A DNA stretch of 64,000 nucleotides from Chryseobacterium oleae (GTDB lineage: Bacteria > Bacteroidota > Bacteroidia > Flavobacteriales > Weeksellaceae). Below are positions 36,453 through 45,172 of this stretch, piece by piece. Numbering within the stretch: the stretch's first letter is position 1; the number at the start of each line of letters is the position of its first letter. The stretch is taken from assembly GCF_900115055.1 (NCBI RefSeq), contig NZ_FOVD01000008.1:124001-188000 (forward strand), written 5' to 3'. The translations under genes and the position numbers were made by a program. Under the pieces are notes generated by a model, which saw nothing but the letters and a program-made list of their open reading frames with translations, ran no database searches and had not been told where the DNA came from.

Positions 36453-37310
36453 ATGAAAAGAAACTTTATCAACCAGAAAGAACTATCCGACAAATTTTGG
36501 AATATTGAGTGTTCCGGAAATGTACAGAAAATATCTTTTGGGAAAACCGGAACCAAAGGCCGGGAAACAGTTAAAGAATATGCCGACGAAAAAGAATGTA
36601 TTCTGGAATCTGAAAAGCTGATTCATCAGAAAATTAAAAAGGGCTACACTGAAATTCAGGAAAATGATTCCATTCCTCAGAAGGTTGAACTTTCGGATAA
36701 TGAAAAGGCAGATATTTATTTTTGGGAAGCGATTGAGAAATCCAACAAATATAAAAAAGCCCACTGGAGCGAATATGATATTGAGGAACATATTGAAAAC
36801 CTGACCGATTATTTATCCAAGTTTGGAAAGGACAGAATGATCCTTTTTGAAAAAGCACTTCAGGAAAAACTAAGTGAATTGTATACCGCTGAAATAGCAG
36901 AACTTTCAATTATCCTTGAATGTGATTTTAAGAAGGAAAATGGAGTCTATGTCTTTGATGATTATCTTTCGGATGATGGTTTTATCTATTTCAGATGCTG
37001 GCTGATCTTAAAGGGTAAGGCGTTTTTTGAAGATATAAAAGCGGATATTCAGTCATTTGTAAGTGGAAAATACAGCTTTAATATTGGAGAATGCTGGGCG
37101 GAAGGGCTGCTTTATGTTGCGGATGATGCGTATGCCCAAAACCATGAAGATGAAGAATCTATCATAAAAGATACGGTGTATGAATTATACCCTGAAAACG
37201 ACTACGACGGCATGGATCGCAGTATGAATCGCGAACCAAAAGGTGGTGCTGATTTACAAACAATGTACCCGAAACTGGTAGAAGAAATAAGTGTATTAAG
37301 AAGTTCATAG
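36453..37310 (+). CDS. WGR-domain protein with DUF4240-like region
   Basis: A 285-residue cytosolic protein. The N-terminal WGR-type domain (about 1-70) shows KFWNIECSGNVQKISFGKTGTKGRET, although Trp-Gly-Arg itself appears as GTKGR. The middle and C-terminal part (about 88-235), with FWEAIEKSNK and FIYFRCWLILKGKAFFEDI, fits DUF4240. WGR domains occur in PARPs and bacterial proteins possibly binding nucleic acids. The function of this combination is unknown. The next gene is 26 bp downstream. Confidence 0.78.
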   Translation: MKRNFINQKELSDKFWNIECSGNVQKISFGKTGTKGRETVKEYADEKECILESEKLIHQKIKKGYTEIQENDSIPQKVELSDNEKADIYFWEAIEKSNKYKKAHWSEYDIEEHIENLTDYLSKFGKDRMILFEKALQEKLSELYTAEIAELSIILECDFKKENGVYVFDDYLSDDGFIYFRCWLILKGKAFFEDIKADIQSFVSGKYSFNIGECWAEGLLYVADDAYAQNHEDEESIIKDTVYELYPENDYDGMDRSMNREPKGGADLQTMYPKLVEEISVLRSS

Positions 37311-37336
37311 AATGAAGCCGGTTCATACCATATAAA

Positions 37337-37879
37337 ATGAAAAATGCGGTTAAAATTTTAAGGGAGAAAAAAAATATGACCCAGGCTGAGCTTGCTGAAA
37401 GGTCAGGTCTTTCCTTACGGACGGTTCAGCGGATTGAAGCGGGGAGCATTCTCAAAGGATTTACCCTGAAAGCCCTTGCTAAGGCTTTGGAAACAGAACC
37501 CGAAACTCTGATCTTCTCCAATGAAGAAACACCCAACATTGACCGGGCAAAGTTGATTAATCTTGTTGCTTTATCCGGTCTCATCATTCCTTATGGCGGA
37601 GTGATATTTCCATTGATTTTAACCTATAAAACCAAGGATCCTGTCAATAAAGAACTGGGGAAAAATATAGTGAGTATTCAGATTATTCTGGCGGTTATTG
37701 TTTCCGTTTTAATGATTGTAAGTCCGTTTATACAAAAGGAATTATCCCTGAAAATACCTCTTTTCCTCATCTTTTTAATTGCATTTCTCTGTGTCAAGTT
37801 GCTCATTATCATCAGAAATGGAATGTGCCTGAATAAAAATGGTGACTTATGTATTAAGTTGAAAAACAGCTTTTTATGA
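37337..37879 (+). CDS. XRE-family regulator with C-terminal membrane domain
   Basis: A 180-residue protein. Residues 1-60 form a Cro/CI-type helix-turn-helix: MTQAELAERSGLSLRTVQRIEAG. The rest has three to four TM helices (INLVALSGLIIPYGGVIFPL, NIVSIQIILAVIVSVLMIV, IPLFLIFLIAFLCVKLLIII), so it is a membrane-bound regulator, a type seen in Bacteroidota where the membrane part resembles DUF4870. It may sense a membrane signal. It follows the WGR gene in the same orientation. Confidence 0.85.
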   Translation: MKNAVKILREKKNMTQAELAERSGLSLRTVQRIEAGSILKGFTLKALAKALETEPETLIFSNEETPNIDRAKLINLVALSGLIIPYGGVIFPLILTYKTKDPVNKELGKNIVSIQIILAVIVSVLMIVSPFIQKELSLKIPLFLIFLIAFLCVKLLIIIRNGMCLNKNGDLCIKLKNSFL

Positions 37880-37967
37880 TGGGTTGCATGAAGATGACGT
37901 AAAGATGTCGTCTTCTTTTTGCAGGAAAATCAGCTCAGAATGCTGAATCTTGCAGAAAAATTTCAAC

Positions 37968-38903
37968 ATGAAAATCTTTAAGAAAATTCTGTTATCAATT
38001 GCGCTTTTGATCGCGTTGTCATTATTGGGTGGATACTTCTATTTTGATAAAAAATTCACTCCGCCGGAAAATAATCTGAAGGTTTCAGGAATTGCAGAAC
38101 ATATCAATCTGAAGTGGAAGGCTACAGAAGGGAATGCTCACGCGGCAGTTCTTGTACCCGTCAGTTTTAAAGGAATTGAAAAGACCTTTTACATGCAACT
38201 CGATTCCGGTTCTCCAACAACGTTGTTTTATAAAAAATCACTGGAATCCATCGGTGCAAAATTTCCGGATCAGATTCAGATTAAGAATGCAGAAAATCAG
38301 GTTTCAATACAGTTCAGCATAGGAAATATGAAGGTTGCTTCTGATTTTGAATTATTGGATTATGGTCATGCTGTGGACTTTAACGATGCTAAAACGAACC
38401 CTATCATTGGAACCATTGGAACCGATCTGTTTGAAAAGAGAATTGTCATTCTGGATTTCAGGAACATAACCTGTTCATTTATCGAAAATATTGATGAAAC
38501 TGGTTTTGAATCATTAGAATTTAAAAAGCGAAAAATCCTGATTCCCGGAACAATTGGAGACAAGAAATTAAAACTGCTTTATGACTCAGGAACCAGCGGC
38601 TATGAACTTCTTACCAATAAAGAAGAATGGGAAAAATACAGAACTCCGAACGGGAAAATTAAAGAAGAAAAAGGAAATTCCTGGGGAAATGTATTGACTG
38701 TAATTTCTGCTCCCGCTGATCAAAGCATCAAAATTGGCACCCGTGAACTGAAACTTTCCGAAGTAACCTATGTGGAGGGAACTTCGCAGATGCAAAATCT
38801 TCTCATGAAAACCTCTGGTATGCAGGGAATGATAGGGAATCAGCTTTTCATTAATTCTAAACTGATTTTAGACTGTAAAAACGAAAAATTTAAAGTGGAA
38901 TAG
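37968..38903 (+). CDS. Membrane-anchored retropepsin-like aspartyl protease-like protein
   Basis: A 311-residue protein with an N-terminal TM/signal anchor (MKIFKKILLSIALLIALSLLGGYFYF). Two aspartyl-protease-type D-S-G motifs are visible: QLDSGSPTT with Asp79 and LYDSGTSGY with Asp206, each followed by hydrophobic strands. That gives one catalytic Asp per half, like a two-lobed or duplicated retropepsin domain. The start at 37968 is chosen over an upstream TTG since it begins with the charged residues of the signal. Substrate unknown. It may be periplasmic and membrane-tethered. Confidence 0.75.
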   Translation: MKIFKKILLSIALLIALSLLGGYFYFDKKFTPPENNLKVSGIAEHINLKWKATEGNAHAAVLVPVSFKGIEKTFYMQLDSGSPTTLFYKKSLESIGAKFPDQIQIKNAENQVSIQFSIGNMKVASDFELLDYGHAVDFNDAKTNPIIGTIGTDLFEKRIVILDFRNITCSFIENIDETGFESLEFKKRKILIPGTIGDKKLKLLYDSGTSGYELLTNKEEWEKYRTPNGKIKEEKGNSWGNVLTVISAPADQSIKIGTRELKLSEVTYVEGTSQMQNLLMKTSGMQGMIGNQLFINSKLILDCKNEKFKVE

Positions 38904-38974
38904 AATTTTTTTAATAGTAATGTAATAATTCACCTGTCTGGGTTGTCTTACTATGTATTGAAATTACATAGTAT

Positions 38975-41900
38975 ATGAAGAACTGGTCTTTTAAAAAATG
39001 GAACACCGTTTTAGGATGGGTAATGTTCACCATTGCCCTGATTACGTATTTCTCCACGATGGAGCATTATCTCAGTTTCTGGGACTGCGGCGAGTATATT
39101 TCCTCCGCCTCAAAACTTGAAGTAACGCATGCTCCCGGAGCGGCTTTATTCCAGATTGTAGGAGCTGTAGCCAGTATATTTGCTCTGGGAAATGAAGAGA
39201 ATTATGCCATAGTGATCAATTCGATGTCTTCATTGTTCAGCTCATTTACGATTCTGTTTCTGTTTTGGACCATTACCCATTTTTTAAGAAGACTTTTAAA
39301 TAAAGACTTTGAAGAAATAACCAAACATCAGGAAATTTCCATTCTTTTTGCCGGAGCGGTAGGCGCATTGTGCTTTACCTTCTCAGATTCATTCTGGTTT
39401 TCTGCGGTAGAAGGGGAGGTGTATTCTATGGCTTCCATGTTTATCGCCCTGTTGGTTTGGCTCGTGACGAAATGGGAAAATGAGTACAAAGCAGCTGATA
39501 ATGAAAGATGGGTTATCCTTATTTTCTTTATACTGGGCCTTTCCGTTGGGGTTCACATGATGTGTATGCTTGCGGTTCCTGCCGTATGTCTGGTGTATTA
39601 TGCCAGAAATTACAAGTTCACCTGGAAAAACTTTATCTGGGCCAACGCGATCACGCTGGGAATTTTGATCATTGTTTTCAAAATTATCTTCCCGCTGATC
39701 ATGACCATGTTCGGAAGACTTGAAATATTCTTTGTGAACGGACTGGGACTGCCTTTCCACTCCGGAACGGTGGCTGCATTTGTTCTTATGGCTGTCATCT
39801 CTTATTTCCTGATTAAATATGCAAGGAAAGCTAAAAAGAATGTGTACCAGACAATTGCTTTATCAGTGGTGTATATGGTTATTGGTTTCTCATGCTGGAT
39901 GGTCATTCCCGTAAGAGCCAATGCCAATCCTCCTATGAACCTTAATGATCCGGATACAGCGATCGGTATGTTGGACTATTACAACAGAGAACAATATGGT
40001 GACTGGCCAACCATTTACGGCCAAAATTATACGGCTTTCCTTGATGCCAACGGGATGGAGAAGAACGAAGACGGAAGTTTTAAAACTGTAAAAACCGGCG
40101 AAACGTATGAAAAGGATGAAAAAACCGGAACCTACAGAAAAACCGGAGACCGTTTCAATTATGTTTTCAGTAAATCTCAGGTAAGCTTACTGCCGAGAAT
40201 GTTCAATCAGGATAAGGATGTGATGGCCAACTACATTGCGATGTACGGAGCTCCGGATTTCACCTTCAATTACGATAATGAAGACGTAGCAGACAATCCT
40301 CAGGCGAAACAGATTTTTGATGAATTGAGATCTAAATACGAAGATAAATCCATCACAGCAGCAGATTATCTGAAAGTAAAGCCTTACAACCTGATCAATG
40401 TTCAGAAACCTTCTCTGGCCCAGAATATGGAGTATTTCATCACCTTTCAGAACGGGTATTATTTCGTAAGATATCTGATGTGGAACTTTGTGGGAAGACA
40501 GAACGACCTTGAAGGGAAAATGGAAAACACGAGAGGGAACTGGATCTCGGGAATTTCTTTTATAGACAATGCTTTGCTTGGAAATCAGGACAAAATGCCG
40601 GCTAAATTTAAAAATGACAGCACGGTGAAGTTCTTCTTTTTACCCTTGATATTAGGACTCATCGGATTTTTCTTCCAACTGAACAGAGACTTCGGAAGAT
40701 TCTACGCACTTCTTTCACTATTTGTTTTAACCAGTTTTGGTATTGTTTTTTATACGGGTGTTAAGCCTTTTGAAGTAAGAGAAAGAGATTATGCAATGGT
40801 AGGTTCGTTCTATGCATTTGCCATCTGGATCGGGCTTGGAGCTGGTGCTATTTTATGGTTGATCCAGTCCAAAGTAAAATCTAATTCCATTAATCTTGTT
40901 TTAGGTGTCGTATTATTGGGAGTTCCTTTGATGATGGGCTTCCAGAACTATGTACCGCATGACCGAAGCAAAAAATCAGCGGCGAGGGATTATGCCTATT
41001 CATTCCTAAAATCAGTTTCTAAAGATGATATTATCTTCATCTATGGAGACAACGATACGTTCCCGGTGTGGGCTATCCAGGAGACAGAACGTTTCCGGGA
41101 TGATGTGAAAACGGTCAACTTTACGCTTTTAGCGACTCCATGGTATATTGATCAGGTGAAAAGAAAGACTTATAATGCAACAGGAATTCCTACCCAACTG
41201 ACTCACGAAGATTACAGAGATGGGGTGAACGACCAGATCTATATGATGAAAAAAGAGGATTGGGAAGGCGTTTTCTCTATGTTAAAAGAACAGGGTGTTC
41301 CGGATACAGAATTCGGGGCCTTTAGAAAATACCTTACCCAGGATTCTATGACGTTGAAAGAAGCCATGAGCTTTTTAAAATTTAAATCGCCTGAAAAAGA
41401 TCATCTTTTAAAAATGTACTTTGGTGAGGAAAAATTTGAGGAATACAATATCCTTCCGGTCAATAAATTCATCCTTCCGGTGAATAAGGAAAATGCATTA
41501 AAGGCAGGAATTATCACTCAAGCCGATCTTCCGAACGTCGTCAACCAGATCATGATTACTTATAAAGGAAATACCCTTTACAAAAACAACCTGATGATGA
41601 TGGATATGCTGGCTAATTTCGACTGGAAACGTCCTATCAACTTTTCATCAGGAGGAGTCTATGACAGCGAGAATATTTTCTATCTGGATGAATATCTGCA
41701 GTTTGAAGGTTTCAGCTACAAGTTGGTGCCTATTCGTACAACTCCAAATACGGACGGTGATATGGGAAGGATAGATGTGAATGCCCTTTACAATACAGTG
41801 AAAAACTTCAGATGGGGGAATTTTAGAGACCTCAGTATTCATTACGATGAAGCTGCCACATCCAATATCATGGTTTACAGAATGGCAGCAGGAAGAGCCG

Positions 41901-42460
41901 CTTCAGCATTGGCATTAAACGGACAAAAAGGAAAAGCGCTGGAGATATTAGACTTGGTTTCAAAAGAAATTCCGGCAGAAAAATACAATGATCCGCGTTC
42001 GCTGAGTTCTATGGTGACAGGATATATTATAGCAGGGCAGGAGAAAAAAGGGCTTCAGCTGGCTGAAATTCTTAAGAAAGAAATTTTCGAAGAATATGAT
42101 TATTACCTAAGTCTTTCTCCCACATTTCAGAAGCAGTCCGCCAGGCAGATGAGAGTGAAGCCGATGGAATATTCTATGGTGGTAGCAGCCGTTACAGATG
42201 CCTATGAAAAACTGGGACAGAATGAGAAGGCCTATGCCTACCTGGTGAAATCTATAGAACCCATCGATAAAAAATTCAACATTTTTATCAAAGAATTGCA
42301 GCAGATGGGCAAAGAAAAAGCGACGAAGGAATCTGAAAATGTACAGAAAATTACCCCTTTTTATCAATATCTGTTTGATGTGATGCAGCCTTTTGATTCT
42401 ACCTATTCAAAAGAAAAAGAAGATCAGATTACCAGAGCTATGATTAAGGTGACACAGTAA
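38975..42460 (+). CDS. DUF2723 (TMEM260-like) membrane glycosyltransferase-like protein
   Basis: A 1161-residue polytopic protein. The N-terminal ~340 residues carry about ten TM helices with the family signature YLSFWDCGEYISSASKLEVTHAPGAALFQ, in which the conserved D-x-x-E acidic pair corresponds to the catalytic loop of GT-C enzymes. A second hydrophobic block (about 540-680) and a soluble C-terminal part with TPR-like helices (about 960-1150) follow. The family is nearly universal in Bacteroidota. The human homologue TMEM260 is a protein O-mannosyltransferase, so a role in O-glycosylation of secreted proteins is plausible. It is monocistronic, ending in a strong terminator. Confidence 0.88.
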   Translation: MKNWSFKKWNTVLGWVMFTIALITYFSTMEHYLSFWDCGEYISSASKLEVTHAPGAALFQIVGAVASIFALGNEENYAIVINSMSSLFSSFTILFLFWTITHFLRRLLNKDFEEITKHQEISILFAGAVGALCFTFSDSFWFSAVEGEVYSMASMFIALLVWLVTKWENEYKAADNERWVILIFFILGLSVGVHMMCMLAVPAVCLVYYARNYKFTWKNFIWANAITLGILIIVFKIIFPLIMTMFGRLEIFFVNGLGLPFHSGTVAAFVLMAVISYFLIKYARKAKKNVYQTIALSVVYMVIGFSCWMVIPVRANANPPMNLNDPDTAIGMLDYYNREQYGDWPTIYGQNYTAFLDANGMEKNEDGSFKTVKTGETYEKDEKTGTYRKTGDRFNYVFSKSQVSLLPRMFNQDKDVMANYIAMYGAPDFTFNYDNEDVADNPQAKQIFDELRSKYEDKSITAADYLKVKPYNLINVQKPSLAQNMEYFITFQNGYYFVRYLMWNFVGRQNDLEGKMENTRGNWISGISFIDNALLGNQDKMPAKFKNDSTVKFFFLPLILGLIGFFFQLNRDFGRFYALLSLFVLTSFGIVFYTGVKPFEVRERDYAMVGSFYAFAIWIGLGAGAILWLIQSKVKSNSINLVLGVVLLGVPLMMGFQNYVPHDRSKKSAARDYAYSFLKSVSKDDIIFIYGDNDTFPVWAIQETERFRDDVKTVNFTLLATPWYIDQVKRKTYNATGIPTQLTHEDYRDGVNDQIYMMKKEDWEGVFSMLKEQGVPDTEFGAFRKYLTQDSMTLKEAMSFLKFKSPEKDHLLKMYFGEEKFEEYNILPVNKFILPVNKENALKAGIITQADLPNVVNQIMITYKGNTLYKNNLMMMDMLANFDWKRPINFSSGGVYDSENIFYLDEYLQFEGFSYKLVPIRTTPNTDGDMGRIDVNALYNTVKNFRWGNFRDLSIHYDEAATSNIMVYRMAAGRAASALALNGQKGKALEILDLVSKEIPAEKYNDPRSLSSMVTGYIIAGQEKKGLQLAEILKKEIFEEYDYYLSLSPTFQKQSARQMRVKPMEYSMVVAAVTDAYEKLGQNEKAYAYLVKSIEPIDKKFNIFIKELQQMGKEKATKESENVQKITPFYQYLFDVMQPFDSTYSKEKEDQITRAMIKVTQ

Positions 42461-42501
42461 AAATACATCCTTCTTTAAGTAGAGTATTTCAATAAGATCC
42501 C

Positions 42502-42533
42502 AAATCCGTCAAATCACAATTTGACGGATTTTT
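42502..42533 (+). terminator. Rho-independent terminator after the DUF2723 gene
   Basis: Perfect 13-bp stem AAATCCGTCAAAT (42502-42514) with ATTTGACGGATTT (42519-42531) and T tail. Confidence 0.88.
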
Positions 42534-42872
42534 CATGTAAAGCCAAAACTAAAAACCGGCATGATTGAAGAAATTTTTGAGTGCCCGTCTACGGATTCGG
42601 TGAAATAATGGGAGTCAGCTGAGCTGAAAAACTGACAAAAAAACCGATTATCACCTTACTTCAGTTCAGATTTTAATTTTTTTTTAATTTTTTTTCAGGA
42701 ATAAATTCTGTCATTTTTATTATGTAAGTATTTTTACGATTTATTGTTTTTCCCTTTGCTGTGGCTTATAGCGGGTGATTTTTGATATAGAACACTTTAT
42801 GATACAGCCTATAAGAAGAGACTTGTATTGAACCGGAATAAACTGTATTCATCCCTGTTTCGTGATTTTTTG

Positions 42873-42902
42873 TTTTGTATGTAAAATATTTTTTTATTTT
42901 TG
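42873..42902 (+). promoter_or_regulatory. Putative flavobacterial promoter of the lanthipeptide locus
   Basis: TTTTG at 42873-42877 (-33 type) and TATTTTTG at 42895-42902 (matching TAnnTTTG) are separated by 17 bases, 27 bp upstream of the precursor start codon. It fits the Bacteroidota promoter consensus. The surrounding T-richness lowers specificity. Confidence 0.5.
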
Positions 42903-42928
42903 TTTTGCAATTAAAATAATTAACAACC

Positions 42929-43141
42929 ATGAAAAAATTAACAAAACTTAAATTTGATAAGAAAGTTATCAATGAGTTGACAAAGGTAGAGCAGAGCTCT
43001 GTAAAAGGAGGGGTAGCAGATCTTGAAGTTTCTAAAGATTTTGATACACCAACATTTAATGACAAGTGTTTTGACGGAGGTTCTACAACTTTCAGAAAAG
43101 CTTGTACATGGTGTGGTTTCTTCCACAGTACTAAGTGGTAA
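42929..43141 (+). CDS. Class I lanthipeptide precursor with Gly-Gly-type leader
   Basis: A 70-residue peptide. The leader MKKLTKLKFDKKVINELTKV EQSSVKGG has the Bacteroidetes natural-product-precursor pattern (KLxKLxFDKK, then a helix and KGG at 26-28), known from GG-leader peptides of this phylum. The 42-residue core (29-70) contains Cys47, Cys59 and Cys62 and Ser/Thr at 35, 40, 42, 52, 53, 54, 60, 67 and 68, enough for up to three (methyl)lanthionine rings. CTWC, followed by GFFHSTKW at the C-terminus, is distinctive. The gene lies ~100 bp upstream of the S41 peptidase and 2 kb ahead of lanC/lanB. A single precursor gene is present. The product is probably new, but identity to described peptides cannot be checked here. 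Confidence 0.85.
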   Translation: MKKLTKLKFDKKVINELTKVEQSSVKGGVADLEVSKDFDTPTFNDKCFDGGSTTFRKACTWCGFFHSTKW

Positions 43142-43241
43142 AAAATAGCTAATTATTGGCTGCAGATGATTTGTTTTAATTAACAGATCATCTGTGTTTT
43201 TATATGGATATACTGCCAGGAACTTCTTAGCTGTTAATTTT

Positions 43242-44951
43242 ATGAAACTCAAATTTTTTTTCGGAATTCTTGTTTCGGTTTTGATCGGGATCTTTTTTTT
43301 CAGTAAAAGAAATGCACCCAAAGAAGGCACGACTCTTTTCTACAATACCATTCAGAGTGTGGAAAGCGATTCTGTTGCAGGAAAAGAGAAAGAGCTTTTG
43401 GAACTGTGTAAAGTCTGGGGTCTTATAAAATACCATTCATCCGACCGCGATCTCATCCGGTCGTCCGATGCCTCGCTTATCAAAGCATATGAGAAAATCA
43501 TGACGGGCAAGGCAGATCTAAATATTTTAATCTCCCGGGACCTTCAATTACCCGCAAATAATCAGTCTGACGTCCATCCATCCTATATCGGTTTTCTACC
43601 GGATAAAAACTGGATTGAAAATTCTGAAATCATTAACCCGGAAAATAAAAGAAATTTAATAGACTTTATTGCTGCATCTTACCGGAATTCCGGAGAAAGA
43701 CTCGTAACAGCCGAAGACAATGGGGAATTAAGTTTTGAAGATGATTCTCTGTTTTATGACGAATCAAAAACGACACCTGCACAACGTTTCCTTTCCTTAT
43801 GCAAGCTATGGAACATTACCCGGTATTATTATCCTTATTTTCAAACTATTTCCGAAAACTGGAATCATGTCTTTTTTGAAATACTGCCCCTGTTTATCAA
43901 TGCAGACAATGAGCAAAAGTATTATGCAGCGGTTCAGATCTTTGGTTCCCGGTTAAAAGACAGCCACGTTGCTGTCAAAATGGGAGATTCTGATGAATAC
44001 GACGGAAAATATGTTGGCAATGCTGTTTTAAAAACCATAGACGGAAGAACTTTTGTAAAAGGTTTTATTGTAAATTCCGTTCAGAGTGCACTCAAGAAAG
44101 GTGACGAAATACTCACCATTAACGGGAAGAATATTACTTCGGTTCAGGACACTTTAAAAGAAAAAACTTCAGGTTCCAATGACATTGTGTTAAGCCGTGA
44201 TATCAACCGTTTACTGTTGCTTTCCAAAAAGAAAACAGCTCAGCTCGGGATTATAAGGCAAAACAGAATGATGACCATTCAGGAACATTTAACGCATATC
44301 AATACCGCAAGAGAAACTGAAGAAAAACAGTATAAAAGCAATGCCGGAAAGGCGGTGTCAAAAATCATAGACAGGAATATCGGGTACATCAGGATCAATG
44401 ATATCTTTTCCGGAAATTTCAGAGTTTCTTTTGAGAAAATAAGACACGCTAGAGCCATCATTTTTGATTTGCGGGCTTATCCTAATGAAATAGCAGTAGA
44501 TTTTCTGAAGTATTTCGATACCAGACCTTTTCAAACCATGAATTTATACCGGGCAGATGTCACTTATCCCGGAATGATGAGGACCATAGAAAACGAAATG
44601 CATACTCCTGATGCTAAAAAAGACGCATACACGGCACCGGTGGTAATTTTGATCAACGAATATACCCAAAGTCAGGGCGAAAGCATGCTTCTGGCTATGA
44701 AATCAATAAAAAATTCAGTTACTTTAGGTGATTATACAGCAGGAACCAACGGAAATGTGATGGTGATCAAGCTGCCCGGAAAAACAAAGATCCGGATGAG
44801 CGGAATAGGGGTACTCCTGCCTGATTACAGTGCCACTCAGAGAACGGGAATCAGACCTGATATTCTGGTTCAGGAAAATTCAGCTTCTTTAATGAAAGGT
44901 GAGGACATTCAGCTGCAAGAAGCTATTAATTATATCAACAAAAAACTATGA
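43242..44951 (+). CDS. Membrane-anchored S41 peptidase of the lanthipeptide locus
   Basis: A 569-residue protein with an N-terminal TM anchor (MKLKFFFGILVSVLIGIFFF). It has a helical N-terminal region (about 40-75 and 185-250, each with an xLCKLWxxxRYYxP-type motif), a PDZ-like segment (about 255-320, VKGFIVNSVQSALKKGDEIL) and the S41 domain with nucleophile Ser477 in EYTQSQGES and downstream TAGTNGN. The start at 43242 is preferred to 43194, because it begins exactly with the anchor. Class I lanthipeptides are normally freed by LanP (subtilisin-like) or by a peptidase-containing transporter, so an S41 enzyme here is unusual. It could remove the leader or degrade or protect. It overlaps the next gene by ATGA. 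Confidence 0.83.
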   Translation: MKLKFFFGILVSVLIGIFFFSKRNAPKEGTTLFYNTIQSVESDSVAGKEKELLELCKVWGLIKYHSSDRDLIRSSDASLIKAYEKIMTGKADLNILISRDLQLPANNQSDVHPSYIGFLPDKNWIENSEIINPENKRNLIDFIAASYRNSGERLVTAEDNGELSFEDDSLFYDESKTTPAQRFLSLCKLWNITRYYYPYFQTISENWNHVFFEILPLFINADNEQKYYAAVQIFGSRLKDSHVAVKMGDSDEYDGKYVGNAVLKTIDGRTFVKGFIVNSVQSALKKGDEILTINGKNITSVQDTLKEKTSGSNDIVLSRDINRLLLLSKKKTAQLGIIRQNRMMTIQEHLTHINTARETEEKQYKSNAGKAVSKIIDRNIGYIRINDIFSGNFRVSFEKIRHARAIIFDLRAYPNEIAVDFLKYFDTRPFQTMNLYRADVTYPGMMRTIENEMHTPDAKKDAYTAPVVILINEYTQSQGESMLLAMKSIKNSVTLGDYTAGTNGNVMVIKLPGKTKIRMSGIGVLLPDYSATQRTGIRPDILVQENSASLMKGEDIQLQEAINYINKKL

Positions 44952-45172
44952 AAACCAAACGTATAATAACCCTTTTTTTGATAAGTTTTATCACGGTAAA
45001 CTTATTGATGTACTTAGACTATGAAACTGTTTCACTGATAGAAATCTACAGAAACTCCGAATCTACCATGGAAGTGGCTTTCGGAACAATGATCCTGTTT
45101 ATTGTGCTGTTGGTGATTTATTATATTGCTTATCTGATCAGAAAAAAAATGCTGCATGGAAAAACGAGATGA
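44948..45172 (+). CDS. Small two-TM membrane protein in the lanthipeptide operon
   Basis: A 74-residue protein with two TM helices (IITLFLISFITVNLLMYL and VAFGTMILFIVLLVIYYIAYLI) and a basic C-terminus (RKKMLHGKTR). It overlaps the S41 gene by 4 bp (ATGA) and the lanC gene by 17 bp, so translation of the three is coupled. No family is recognised. Position suggests a role in membrane assembly of the maturation complex, in export or in immunity, but the sequence does not show which. Confidence 0.7.
   Translation: MKTKRIITLFLISFITVNLLMYLDYETVSLIEIYRNSESTMEVAFGTMILFIVLLVIYYIAYLIRKKMLHGKTR

Noticed and set aside
42461-42928. Additional lanthipeptide precursor upstream of the first one
   Set aside because: The only short frame here encodes 15 residues (MIEEIFECPSTDSVK) without a GG leader; no second precursor was found.
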